Part shown: in pieces, positions 7,497 to 15,121 of the stretch
How the letters are laid out: each line of letters begins with the position of its first letter
Position numbering within the stretch: the first letter of the stretch is position 1
From: an uncultured Hyphomicrobiales bacterium
GTDB taxonomy: Bacteria; Pseudomonadota; Alphaproteobacteria; Rhizobiales; Xanthobacteraceae
Length of the DNA stretch: 64,000 nt
Reading direction: 5' to 3'
NCBI GenBank assembly: GCA_903878085.1
Contig: CAIRGJ010000035.1
Location: 1 to 64,000 of the forward strand
Position numbers and translations under genes: made by a program
Notes under the pieces: model-generated
What the model was told of the DNA's origin: nothing
The model's input: the letters and a program-made list of their open reading frames with translations, nothing else
The model's database searches: none

Positions 7497-8252
7497 TCAG
7501 CTCTCGACGATCAACGCGACCCGGTCGGCGGCAAAACGCCCGCGCGTGGTCAGGATCGGTTCGTCCGTCGGCGAAACATCCAGACTTTCCACAACCAGGA
7601 CCGGACGGTGCACCGACAGGCGCAACCGGCCGGCGTCGACGGCGTCGGTGAAAGTCGCGCCGATACGCGTCCATTTTCGCCGGTAGGTGCTAATACCGTA
7701 ATGCTCCAACATCCGCGTGATCGAGCGGACCCGCCGGAAGATTTTCGCCGCTTCGCAAAAACGCTGGCCGTCGAGCCAAGTGGTGGCGATCGATATCGGC
7801 ACGCGGTCGGAGGCGCGTACGATTTCGAGCCGCACCACGGCATCGCCCGGCTTTAGTCCAAGCCGGCCGGCGATGTCTTCGCTCGCCGGCTCAAGCCGGT
7901 GACCTTGCAGCCGCCCTTCGGCCTCATGGCCTGCGGCCGCGACGATCTCGGAAAAGCGCGTGCGCTGCCCGATCCGGTAATCGAGCTTGTCGGTTTTGAC
8001 GAAGGTTCCACTGCCGCGCTCGGTCCGCACCAACCCACGCGCGCCGAGTTCCGCGATCGCCCGGCGCACGGTGTGCCGATTGACGCCATAGCGCGCCGCA
8101 ATTTCCGACTCGGCCGGCAGTCGTTCGCCATTGTCGTATTTGCCGACCAGAATCATCTGCTCGAAATCGTCGGCGATGCAGCGCCACAAAGTGATGCCGC
8201 GTACCAGCAGATGATTTTTATTCGATGATCCGCGCGGCGTTCGGGTGAGCAT
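7497..8252 (-). CDS. phnF: PhnF-type GntR/HutC-family transcriptional regulator
   Basis: The 251-residue protein has an N-terminal winged helix-turn-helix (RLPAESEIAARYGVNRHTVR, about residues 43-62) followed by a UTRA ligand-binding domain. It lies divergently to phnG, the usual position of phnF. PhnF represses phn genes and is released by a phosphate or phosphonate ligand. The ATG at 8252 overlaps a TATAAT-like hexamer (8251-8256), so the true start could lie slightly downstream. An inverted repeat between phnF and phnG is its likely operator. Confidence 0.9.
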   Translation of the reverse strand: MLTRTPRGSSNKNHLLVRGITLWRCIADDFEQMILVGKYDNGERLPAESEIAARYGVNRHTVRRAIAELGARGLVRTERGSGTFVKTDKLDYRIGQRTRFSEIVAAAGHEAEGRLQGHRLEPASEDIAGRLGLKPGDAVVRLEIVRASDRVPISIATTWLDGQRFCEAAKIFRRVRSITRMLEHYGISTYRRKWTRIGATFTDAVDAGRLRLSVHRPVLVVESLDVSPTDEPILTTRGRFAADRVALIVES

Positions 8253-8259
8253 TATAGTG

Positions 8260-8277
8260 CCGTCATCAAAGCGTCAT
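8260..8277 (+). promoter_or_regulatory. Candidate PhoB box upstream of phnG
   Basis: The plus strand reads CCGTCAT-CAAA-GCGTCAT, matching the PhoB heptamer at 6 of 7 and 5 of 7 positions with an A-rich four-base spacer. It lies 52 bases before the phnG start and directly upstream of the proposed PhnF operator, so activation and repression could be combined at one promoter. Confidence 0.55.
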
Positions 8278-8292
8278 GGGATGCGATCTATC

Positions 8293-8316
8293 ACTTGTCT
8301 ATTGAACTAGACAACT
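8293..8316. promoter_or_regulatory. Candidate PhnF operator (inverted repeat)
   Basis: A perfect seven-base inverted repeat TTGTCTA-N6-TAGACAA (8295-8301 and 8308-8314) extends to nine-base imperfect arms. GntR/HutC-family regulators typically bind GT-N-TA-NAC-like palindromes, and this one lies between phnF and phnG, about 14 bases before the phnG start and downstream of the PhoB-box-like site. Binding here would block phnG transcription. Confidence 0.7.
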
Positions 8317-8329
8317 TACCGCAAGCCCC

Positions 8330-8824
8330 ATGTCAGTAGCCGACTATCATGTTCGCGACACGGCCATACCGGAGCAAAGCCGTCAGCAGCGGCGCGCGGC
8401 GATGGCGGTGATTGCGCAGGCGCAGGCCGACGATATCGCGCACGGGCTCGCTCTGGTTGGCGGCGATATTGCATTCACCGAACTACGGCCGGCCGAAATC
8501 GGCCTTGTCATGCTGCGCGGCCGCATTGGCGGAGACGGTGCGCCTTTCAACTTCGGCGAAGCGACAGTCACCCGCGCAGCCGTCCAACTGGCATCGGGCG
8601 AAACCGGCTTCGGTTATGTGCTGGGACGTGACCGCAAAAAGGCCGCGCTTGCCGCGCTCTGCGATGCGCTTTGGCAGGCCGACATCTACCGCCAAAGCGT
8701 TGAGCAATATGTTCTCGCTCCACTACGCGGCGCACAAGAGGAACGCCGCGCAAGGGCGCGGGCGCAAACGGCAGCAACACGGGTCGATTTTTTCACGATG
8801 GTACGTGGCGAGGACGACCGATGA
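8330..8824 (+). CDS. phnG: Phosphonate C-P lyase system protein PhnG
   Basis: The 164-residue protein has PhnG features: an N-terminal helix rich in Arg (RQQRRAAMAVIAQA), the ELRPAEIGLVMLRGRIGGDGAPFNFGEATVTRAAV-type core (given here only in outline) and the C-terminal Arg-rich end. PhnG is a subunit of the PhnGHIJ core complex, which attaches phosphonate to ATP-derived ribose and cleaves the C-P bond. It is the first gene of the phnGHIJKLMN operon and its stop overlaps the phnH start (ATGA). Confidence 0.95.
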   Translation: MSVADYHVRDTAIPEQSRQQRRAAMAVIAQAQADDIAHGLALVGGDIAFTELRPAEIGLVMLRGRIGGDGAPFNFGEATVTRAAVQLASGETGFGYVLGRDRKKAALAALCDALWQADIYRQSVEQYVLAPLRGAQEERRARARAQTAATRVDFFTMVRGEDDR

Positions 8825-9402
8825 CCGCGCTGGCCCTCAATCCGGCGTTTGCCAGTCAGGCGGCGTTCCGCGCGGTGATGGAATGCTTTGCCAGCCCCGG
8901 CAAGATCAAGACGCTTGAGGGCGTTGCCGCTCCTGCGCCCCTGGCGCCGGCAACCGCCGCGCTGATCCAGAGCCTGGCGGACTACGAAACCCGGGTCTGG
9001 CTTGACCCTGCTTTCGCAGCCGTACCTGCCGTCGGCGAGTGGATTCGCTTTCAAACCGGTGCGCCACTGGTGCGGGAGCCGGGTCTGGCCACTTTCGCAC
9101 TCATCGCCGATTCCCAAGGCGTACCAGACTTTGCGCAATTCGCGCAGGGAACCGAGGAATATCCCGACCGTTCCGCGACGCTGCTCGTTCAAGTCGAACG
9201 TTTCGACGGCCGTCTAATCGATATCGAAGGTCCCGGCATTAAAGACGTAAGCACCTTCGCGGCCGAGCCTTTGCCGGACGATTTCGCGGAGCGTCTGGCC
9301 GGAAATCGCGAGATGTTCCCACGCGGTATCGACTTCGTGTTGATCGCAGGCATGCGGATTATGGCGCTGCCGCGCTCGAGTCGCGTCTCTCGGAGGGGAT
9401 GA
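8821..9402 (+). CDS. phnH: Phosphonate C-P lyase system protein PhnH
   Basis: This 193-residue protein matches PhnH in length and motifs: ALNPAFASQAAFRAVMECFASPGKI at the N-terminus (described in part), LLVQV, and the C-terminal MFPRGIDFVLIAG-R--ALPRSSRV. PhnH is a PLP-transferase-like fold without the cofactor and a structural subunit of the PhnGHIJ complex. It overlaps phnG by four bases and phnI by four bases, which indicates translational coupling and stoichiometric production. Confidence 0.95.
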   Translation: MTALALNPAFASQAAFRAVMECFASPGKIKTLEGVAAPAPLAPATAALIQSLADYETRVWLDPAFAAVPAVGEWIRFQTGAPLVREPGLATFALIADSQGVPDFAQFAQGTEEYPDRSATLLVQVERFDGRLIDIEGPGIKDVSTFAAEPLPDDFAERLAGNREMFPRGIDFVLIAGMRIMALPRSSRVSRRG

Positions 9403-10517
9403 GGATGTATGTCGCGGTCAAAGGTGGCGAACGCGCCATTGAAAATGCCCATGCGCTGCTTGCTGACGTGCGGCGCGGCGACCGTTCGGTTCCGGAATTG
9501 TCGCTTGCGCAAATCGATAATCAACTGGCACTCGGCGTCGATCGTGTGATGGGAGAAGGCTCGCTCTATGACCGCGAGTTGGCGGCGCTCGCCATTAAAC
9601 AGGCGCGCGGCGACATGATCGAGGCGATCTTCCTTCTCCGCGCCTATCGTACGACGCTTCCACGTTTCGGTGCTTCCGAACCAATCGAGACCGCGGACAT
9701 GGATATCCGCCGCCGCATTTCGGCGACCTTCAAGGATTTGCCCGGCGGCCAGGTGCTCGGACCCACGTTCGACTATACCCATCGCCTGCTCGATCACACG
9801 TTGACCGGGGACACGGACGTACCGCCACCGATCACGGCGCCGTGCAGCGACGCAACATTTCGTTCGGTCACCGACCTTCTCGCCGCCAGTGGCTTGATCG
9901 AAGACGAAACGACGCAAGACGGCGAAATAGGCGATCTCACGCGCGAGCCACTATCGTTTCCAGCCGGCCGCGACTTGCGACTACAGAACCTGGCGCGCGG
10001 TGACGAAGGCTTCCTACTCGCACTGGGCTATTCGACCCAACGCGGCTTTGGCCGCACGCATCCTTTCGCCGGAGAGATCCGCTATGGCGAGGTCGAGGTC
10101 GAGTTTTTTGCCGAGGACGCCGGATTCGCGGTGCCGCTCGGCACGATTGCCGTGACCGAATGTCAGATGGTCAATCAATTCACCGGCGGTACGACCGAGG
10201 CGCCACGATTTACGCGCGGTTACGGCCTCGCCTTCGGACAAAGCGAGCGCAAGTGCATGGCGATGGCGCTGGTGGATCGAGCGCTACGCGCACGCGAGCT
10301 GGGCGAGGAAACAGGCAGCCCGGCACAAGACGAGGAATTCGTACTGAGCCATTCCGACAATGTACAAGCGACCGGTTTTGTCGAGCATCTGAAGCTCCCG
10401 CATTACGTGGATTTTCAGGCCGAGCTTGGGTTGCTGCGTAAACTACGTGCCGAGTTTAGCCAGCGCGGCACCGGCGATGACAACACGAACGCTCCGATGC
10501 AGGACGCTGCCGAATGA
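9399..10517 (+). CDS. phnI: C-P lyase system nucleosidase/transferase subunit PhnI
   Basis: The 372-residue protein begins MYVAVKGGERAIENAH (after a possible ATG two codons earlier) and contains the conserved PhnI blocks QIDNQLALGVDRVMGEGSLYD, IFLLRAYRTT and YGLAFGQSERKCMAMALVDRAL. With PhnG, PhnH and PhnL, PhnI displaces adenine from ATP to give ribose 1-methylphosphonate 5-triphosphate. It overlaps phnH upstream and phnJ downstream by four bases each. Length is slightly above the E. coli protein (354). Confidence 0.95.
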   Translation: MRMYVAVKGGERAIENAHALLADVRRGDRSVPELSLAQIDNQLALGVDRVMGEGSLYDRELAALAIKQARGDMIEAIFLLRAYRTTLPRFGASEPIETADMDIRRRISATFKDLPGGQVLGPTFDYTHRLLDHTLTGDTDVPPPITAPCSDATFRSVTDLLAASGLIEDETTQDGEIGDLTREPLSFPAGRDLRLQNLARGDEGFLLALGYSTQRGFGRTHPFAGEIRYGEVEVEFFAEDAGFAVPLGTIAVTECQMVNQFTGGTTEAPRFTRGYGLAFGQSERKCMAMALVDRALRARELGEETGSPAQDEEFVLSHSDNVQATGFVEHLKLPHYVDFQAELGLLRKLRAEFSQRGTGDDNTNAPMQDAAE

Positions 10518-11392
10518 CCGAGCCCGTCTACAATTTCGCGTATCTCGATGAGCAGACCAAGCGGATGATCCGCCGCGCAATCCTGAAGGCGATCGCCGTT
10601 CCCGGCTATCAGGTTCCTTTCGCCAGCCGCGAAATGCCCATGCCTTACGGCTGGGGCACGGGTGGGGTGCAGGTCACGGCGTCGATTCTTGGGCCAGACG
10701 ACGTACTCAAGGTGATCGACCAGGGCTCCGATGACACTACCAATGCGGTGTCGATCCGCAAGTTCTTCACCAAGACCGCGGGCGTGCGCACCACCACCAG
10801 CACTCTGGAGGCGACTGTGATCCAGACCCGCCACCGCGTTCCGGAAACACCGCTCACTGAAAGCCAGGTTCTGGTCTATCAGGTGCCGATCCCCGAACCG
10901 CTGCGTTTCCTGGAACCGCGCGAGACCGAAACGCGCCGCATGCATGCGCTGTCGGACTACGGGCTGATGCATGTGAAACTGTACGAAGACATCGCACGGC
11001 ACGGCCACATCGCAACGACATATGCGTATCCGGTCAAGGTCAATGGCCGTTATGTCATGGACCCCTCGCCGATCCCGAAATTCGATAACCCCAAACTTAA
11101 CGATTGCCCGGCACTGCAATTGTTCGGCGCCGGTCGCGAAAAGCGCATCTACGCCATTCCACCCTACACGCGCGTGGTGTCGCTCGATTTCGAGGATCAT
11201 CCCTTCGAGCGATATCGCCATGATGCTATCTGCGAGCTTTGCGCCGCCGCCGACAGCTATCTCGACGAAGTCATCACCGACGATGAAGGCCACCGCATGT
11301 TCGTCTGTTCGGACACCGATTATTGCGAGACACGGCGCGTCAAAGACCATGGCGCACCGGCGGTTGGTCTCAAGCTGGAGGTGTCAGCGTGA
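10514..11392 (+). CDS. phnJ: Carbon-phosphorus lyase PhnJ (radical SAM)
   Basis: The 292-residue protein is the radical-SAM enzyme that cleaves the C-P bond to give an alkane and 5-phosphoribosyl-1,2-cyclic phosphate. The four conserved cysteines are present: Cys240 and Cys243 (ICELC), Cys265 (FVC) and Cys271 (DYC). By alignment with E. coli PhnJ (Cys241, 244, 266, 272), Cys271 corresponds to the thiyl-radical cysteine, and Gly31 in VPGYQVPF to the glycyl position. All catalytic residues are intact, so the operon should be functional. It overlaps phnK by four bases. Confidence 0.97.
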   Translation: MTEPVYNFAYLDEQTKRMIRRAILKAIAVPGYQVPFASREMPMPYGWGTGGVQVTASILGPDDVLKVIDQGSDDTTNAVSIRKFFTKTAGVRTTTSTLEATVIQTRHRVPETPLTESQVLVYQVPIPEPLRFLEPRETETRRMHALSDYGLMHVKLYEDIARHGHIATTYAYPVKVNGRYVMDPSPIPKFDNPKLNDCPALQLFGAGREKRIYAIPPYTRVVSLDFEDHPFERYRHDAICELCAAADSYLDEVITDDEGHRMFVCSDTDYCETRRVKDHGAPAVGLKLEVSA

Positions 11393-12177
11393 GCACCATA
11401 GAAGCCGAACAACCGCTTCTCGTCGCCGAGGGACTGACCAAATGGTATGGCCGCCAACTCGGCTGCCGCGACGCATCATTCGAGCTCTACGAAGGCGAAG
11501 TGATGGCGGTGGTCGGCGAGTCCGGTTCCGGCAAGACCACCCTGCTCCAATTGTTGTCGGCTCAAGTCGAGCCGAGCGCAGGTCGGATTCTCTACCGTCT
11601 CCGCGACGGCGCGACCGCCGATTTATGGACAATGAGCGAGCCGATGCGACGGTTTCTGTTCCGTACCGACTGGGGCTATGTGCATCAGGATCCTCAGCTC
11701 GGATTGCGCATGGGTGTTTCAGCCGGCGGCAATGTCGGCGAAAGGCTGATGGCGGTGGGTAGCCGCAACTACGGCAACATTCGCAGCGCCGCGGCGGATT
11801 GGCTGAGCCGGGTCGAGATTCCGCCAGATCGTATCGACGATACGCCTCGCACTTATTCCGGTGGAATGCGGCAGCGATTGCAGATTGCCCGCAATCTCGT
11901 GACCGCACCCCGGCTGATCTTCATGGACGAGCCGACCGGCGGGCTCGACGTCTCGGTCCAAGCGCGTCTGCTCGACCTGCTGCGCCGGATCGTGTCGGAG
12001 ATGCGCATCGCCGCGATTGTTGTCACACACGATCTGGCTGTCGCACGGCTGTTATCCAATCGAATCATGGTGATGAAGGCTGGCAGAGTGATCGAGTCCG
12101 GCCTGACCGATCAGGTGCTGGACGACCCGCACGAACCCTACACCCAGCTACTCGTGTCTTCGATTTTGCCGGCATGA
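11389..12177 (+). CDS. phnK: C-P lyase system ATP-binding protein PhnK
   Basis: The 262-residue ABC-type ATPase has Walker A GESGSGKTT, signature YSGGMRQRLQIARNL, Walker B LIFMDEPTGGLD and H-loop THDLAVA. The GTG start at 11389 overlaps the phnJ stop (GTGA) and is preferred to an earlier in-frame start inside phnJ. PhnK binds the PhnJ subunits of the core complex and uses ATP to open it; it is not a membrane transporter. The order phnJ-phnK-phnL is conserved. Confidence 0.95.
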   Translation: MSTIEAEQPLLVAEGLTKWYGRQLGCRDASFELYEGEVMAVVGESGSGKTTLLQLLSAQVEPSAGRILYRLRDGATADLWTMSEPMRRFLFRTDWGYVHQDPQLGLRMGVSAGGNVGERLMAVGSRNYGNIRSAAADWLSRVEIPPDRIDDTPRTYSGGMRQRLQIARNLVTAPRLIFMDEPTGGLDVSVQARLLDLLRRIVSEMRIAAIVVTHDLAVARLLSNRIMVMKAGRVIESGLTDQVLDDPHEPYTQLLVSSILPA

Positions 12178-12185
12178 GGTCTGTC

Positions 12186-12881
12186 ATGGTCGCACTCCAA
12201 CTCTCAAGCGTCACCAAAACTTTCATCATGCATTTGCAAGGTGGCGTGTGCTTGCCAGTGTTGCACGGCGTAAGTTTTAGCGTCGAGCCGGGACAGTGCG
12301 TCGCACTGACCGGCCCGTCCGGCGCCGGCAAATCGTCGATCCTAAAGCTAATCTACGGCAACTATCGCTGCGACCAAGGACAGATTTTGGTTCGGCAAGG
12401 CGATGATGTCGTCGATATGGCGAGCGCGCTGCCCCGAAGAATTCTCAGCGTACGGCAGCGCTCGCTCGGTTATGTCACGCAGTTCCTGCGCGCGGTGCCG
12501 CGGGTGTCGGCGCTTGACACTGTCGCCGAGCCATTGGTCATGAAAGCGGTGCCGCGTGAGGCCGCCACCGAGCGCGCTGCCGCGATGCTGCGGCGCTTCA
12601 ATGTGCCGGAGCGGCTGTGGAGCCTGCCGCCAGCGACGTTTTCCGGCGGCGAACAGCAGCGTATCAACCTCGCGCGGGGGCTGCTGCCGGAGCATCCAAT
12701 TCTCTTGCTCGACGAGCCGACCGCTTCGCTCGATGCCAACAACCGTGCGGCTGTCATCGACATCATTCGCGAACGCAAGCAACAGGGCGCCGCCATCGTC
12801 GCCATCGTGCACGACGATGACGTGCGCGCGGCAATCGCAGACATAAATGTCGATGTTACCTATTTCGCGAGTGCCGCGTGA
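12186..12881 (+). CDS. phnL: C-P lyase system ATP-binding protein PhnL
   Basis: The 231-residue protein has Walker A GPSGAGKSS, signature FSGGEQQRINLARGL, Walker B ILLLDEPTASLD and the PhnL-typical start (SSVTKTFIMHLQGGVCLPVL). PhnL forms a second ATPase layer on the C-P lyase complex with PhnK. The ATG at 12186 is chosen because GAGG stands six bases upstream and the N-terminus then matches known PhnL; an ATG at 12174 overlapping the phnK stop is an alternative. The stop overlaps the GTG start of the following phnM. Confidence 0.94.
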   Translation: MVALQLSSVTKTFIMHLQGGVCLPVLHGVSFSVEPGQCVALTGPSGAGKSSILKLIYGNYRCDQGQILVRQGDDVVDMASALPRRILSVRQRSLGYVTQFLRAVPRVSALDTVAEPLVMKAVPREAATERAAAMLRRFNVPERLWSLPPATFSGGEQQRINLARGLLPEHPILLLDEPTASLDANNRAAVIDIIRERKQQGAAIVAIVHDDDVRAAIADINVDVTYFASAA

Positions 12882-14041
12882 ACACTATGTCAAAAACCCC
12901 GACCGTCGTTCTTGAAAATGCCCGGATCGTGCTGTCCGACCACGTGATCGAGCGCGGTTATGTCGCCGTCGATAACGGGGTCTTAGTCGAAGTTGGCGAA
13001 GGAGCGGCGCCGGAGCGCGGCCTGGACTTAGACGGCGACCTGCTGTTGCCCGGTTTGGTGGAGCTTCACACCGATCATCTTGAGGCGCACTGCATGCCAC
13101 GGCCGAAGGTCTATTGGGACACAGCCTCTGCCGTCATTTCGTACGACGCCCAGATTGCTACCAGCGGGATCACGACCGTGCTCGACTCGTTGCGCATCTG
13201 GCGCGACGAGATCGCCGAAGATGCCGGCGCGCACGCCAACAAATTTGCCGAAGAGATCGATGAGGTGCGTCGCGCCGGATTGCTCCGCGTCAGCCACTTC
13301 CTCCATTTGCGTTGTGAAGTACCGACCCCAGGCGTGGTCGACGATGCTTTGGCATTGATTGACCGCCCCGAAGTTCGCCTCGTCTCATTGATGAACCACA
13401 CGCCGGGGCAACGCCAGTTTCGCGATCCGGTTAAGCTGCGTGATTACTATCGCGGTAAAAGCGGCGGCATGAGCGATGCGGAACTCGACGACTTATTTGC
13501 GCGTCGCGTCGATAATCAAGCGAAGTACGCGGCGGAAAATTATGAAGGCCTGATCAGTCTCGCAAAACGGCATCAGACGCCGCTGGCAAGCCATGACGAC
13601 ACCACGGCCGAACACGTCCAGGATGCAATTCGCGATTGCGTTGCGGTTGCTGAGTTTCCGACAACGATGGAGGCCGCCGAAGCCCTGCACGGCGCCGGCA
13701 TCAAGGTCATGATGGGCGCGCCAAATCTTGTCCGTGGCGGCTCCCATTCCGGCAACATCGCCACGGCACAGCTCGCCGCCGCCGGCGTCCTTGACGTCAT
13801 GTCGTCAGATTACGTTCCCTCAAGCCTGCTAATCGCCGCGCTTCGCTTGGCGGAAGAGGCCAATAACTTTGATCTACCGGCGGCCATTCGCACCGTCAGC
13901 AAGACGCCGGCCGATGTCATTGACCTTAACGATCGAGGCGAAATAGCCGTCGGCAAACGCGCTGATCTCATTCAGGTTCGCCAGTCCCGAAGTGCGGTCG
14001 CAGTGCGATCTGTCTGGTGTGCCGGGCTCCGCGTCGCATAA
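12878..14041 (+). CDS. phnM: Alpha-D-ribose 1-methylphosphonate 5-triphosphate diphosphatase PhnM, canonical copy 2
   Basis: The 387-residue amidohydrolase closely follows E. coli PhnM: LLPGLVELHTDHLEAH, MPRPKVYWD, ASGITTVLD, LHLRCEVP, VSLMNHTPGQRQF, ASHDD, AEFPTTMEAAEA, MGAPNLVRGGSHSGN and SSDYVPSSLL. It removes diphosphate to give ribose 1-methylphosphonate 5-phosphate, the PhnJ substrate. The start is a GTG overlapping the phnL stop. This copy belongs to the core operon, whereas the divergent copy at 5,558-6,706 belongs to the accessory operon. Confidence 0.95.
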   Translation: MNTMSKTPTVVLENARIVLSDHVIERGYVAVDNGVLVEVGEGAAPERGLDLDGDLLLPGLVELHTDHLEAHCMPRPKVYWDTASAVISYDAQIATSGITTVLDSLRIWRDEIAEDAGAHANKFAEEIDEVRRAGLLRVSHFLHLRCEVPTPGVVDDALALIDRPEVRLVSLMNHTPGQRQFRDPVKLRDYYRGKSGGMSDAELDDLFARRVDNQAKYAAENYEGLISLAKRHQTPLASHDDTTAEHVQDAIRDCVAVAEFPTTMEAAEALHGAGIKVMMGAPNLVRGGSHSGNIATAQLAAAGVLDVMSSDYVPSSLLIAALRLAEEANNFDLPAAIRTVSKTPADVIDLNDRGEIAVGKRADLIQVRQSRSAVAVRSVWCAGLRVA

Positions 14042-14643
14042 TGCCGGCGCTCACTATAACCCCGCCGACTGTGCCGGGGCCGATTGGGCCTGGGCGGCTC
14101 ATATTGGTGGTAGGACCGAGCGGCGCCGGCAAGGATACTCTGATCGCAAGGGTGAAGGCGGCTTGCGCACAAGCGCCTTCAATCGTCTTCCCTCGCCGGG
14201 TAGTCACCCGACCGGCGAGCGCGGCTGAAGATCACGACAGTCTGGAAGACGCCGCCTTCGATCATGCCGCGAAAAATGGCGACTTTGCATTCTGGTGGCA
14301 GGCGCATGCTCTCAAATATGGAATTCCGCGGACCGTCGATGACGATGTTCGTGCCGGCCACACCGTTGTGTGCAATGTATCGCGGTCAATCATTGGCGCG
14401 GTGCGGGTGCGATACGCCAGGGTAGAAGCCATCTTGGTCACGGCACCTACCGAAATCCTGGCGGCGCGCCTAGCGGGCCGCTCACGCAGCACCGACGGCT
14501 CCTTAGAGGAGCGGATCAAGCGGAATGACGCATTCGCAGATTTTCGGGCCGATCTCGTGATCGAAAATTCCGGCGCGCCGGCCGCTGCCGTGCGGCAATT
14601 GCTTGATATGATCATTGCGCGGCCCACGCTGCGCGCTACCTGA
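14041..14643 (+). CDS. phnN: Ribose 1,5-bisphosphate phosphokinase PhnN
   Basis: The 200-residue protein has a guanylate-kinase-like P-loop near residue 24 (VVGPSGAGKDTL) and the conserved VVTRPASAAEDHDSLE, WWQAHALKYGIP and CNVSRS blocks. It phosphorylates ribose 1,5-bisphosphate to PRPP, the last step of C-P lyase carbon recycling. Its ATG overlaps the phnM stop by one base (TAATG). The presence of PhnN implies that ribose 1,5-bisphosphate is made, so an enzyme opening the cyclic intermediate should exist although phnP is not seen here. Confidence 0.94.
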   Translation: MPALTITPPTVPGPIGPGRLILVVGPSGAGKDTLIARVKAACAQAPSIVFPRRVVTRPASAAEDHDSLEDAAFDHAAKNGDFAFWWQAHALKYGIPRTVDDDVRAGHTVVCNVSRSIIGAVRVRYARVEAILVTAPTEILAARLAGRSRSTDGSLEERIKRNDAFADFRADLVIENSGAPAAAVRQLLDMIIARPTLRAT

Positions 14644-14720
14644 TGGATGGACTATCGACGTTAATGGAAAAACGCATACCACCGGGCTCTGGCCTTGACC
14701 GCGCTGCGAACACTATCGGC

Positions 14721-14906
14721 TTATTCGTTCAGGCACGACAACGAGCAGAACTGCATGCCGGTGCGGCGACGGCGGATAAGGCCAAACGGCTCGCCGCATT
14801 GTGCGCACCGCTTGCGAATGGATGCATAGCGATTGGTGACGGTCGGCTGATTTGTGAAGAACTCGTCCCTGTCCCGCGCGGATTGGGCCTTTTGCTTTTC
14901 GTTCAT
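14721..14906 (-). CDS. Small zinc-ribbon-like protein, 61 residues
   Basis: The protein has a charged N-terminus and a C-terminal CAQCGEPFGLIRR...FCSLSC motif, that is C-x2-C and C-x3-C pairs separated by 16 residues, typical of small zinc-ribbon proteins. It ends two residues after the last cysteine. It lies on the opposite strand between phnN and the second ABC operon. The overlapping plus-strand frame (14,643-14,951) lacks any recognisable motif, so this frame is preferred. No function can be assigned. Confidence 0.65.
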   Translation of the reverse strand: MNEKQKAQSARDRDEFFTNQPTVTNRYASIRKRCAQCGEPFGLIRRRRTGMQFCSLSCLNE

Positions 14907-15121
14907 GGGGGATTCTCGCTTGCACTTGTGTCAGCTAACGGGCCAACGTGACGTTGATATGAAGCTTTGCACCACGACATCGGCTGTCCGCGGCAGTTGC
15001 CGTTTTGCGCCAGCGCAAAGAACGAGAAAACTCCGCGTGTCGCGAGTGTCATCGAAATGCAATGTAATCATGCGCCAGTCTACCCCACGCCACATCCACG
15101 ACGCTTCCGGGAGACGGGACG

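Noticed and set aside
14643-14951. 102-residue plus-strand frame starting on the phnN stop (TGATG)
   Set aside because: The start overlap is attractive, but the translation has no motif and it is antisense to a frame with a clear zinc-ribbon signature.
15046-15063. PhoB-box-like GTGTCAT-CGAA-ATGCAAT before the second ABC operon
   Set aside because: Second half matches 4 of 7; kept only as a remark in the operon finding.
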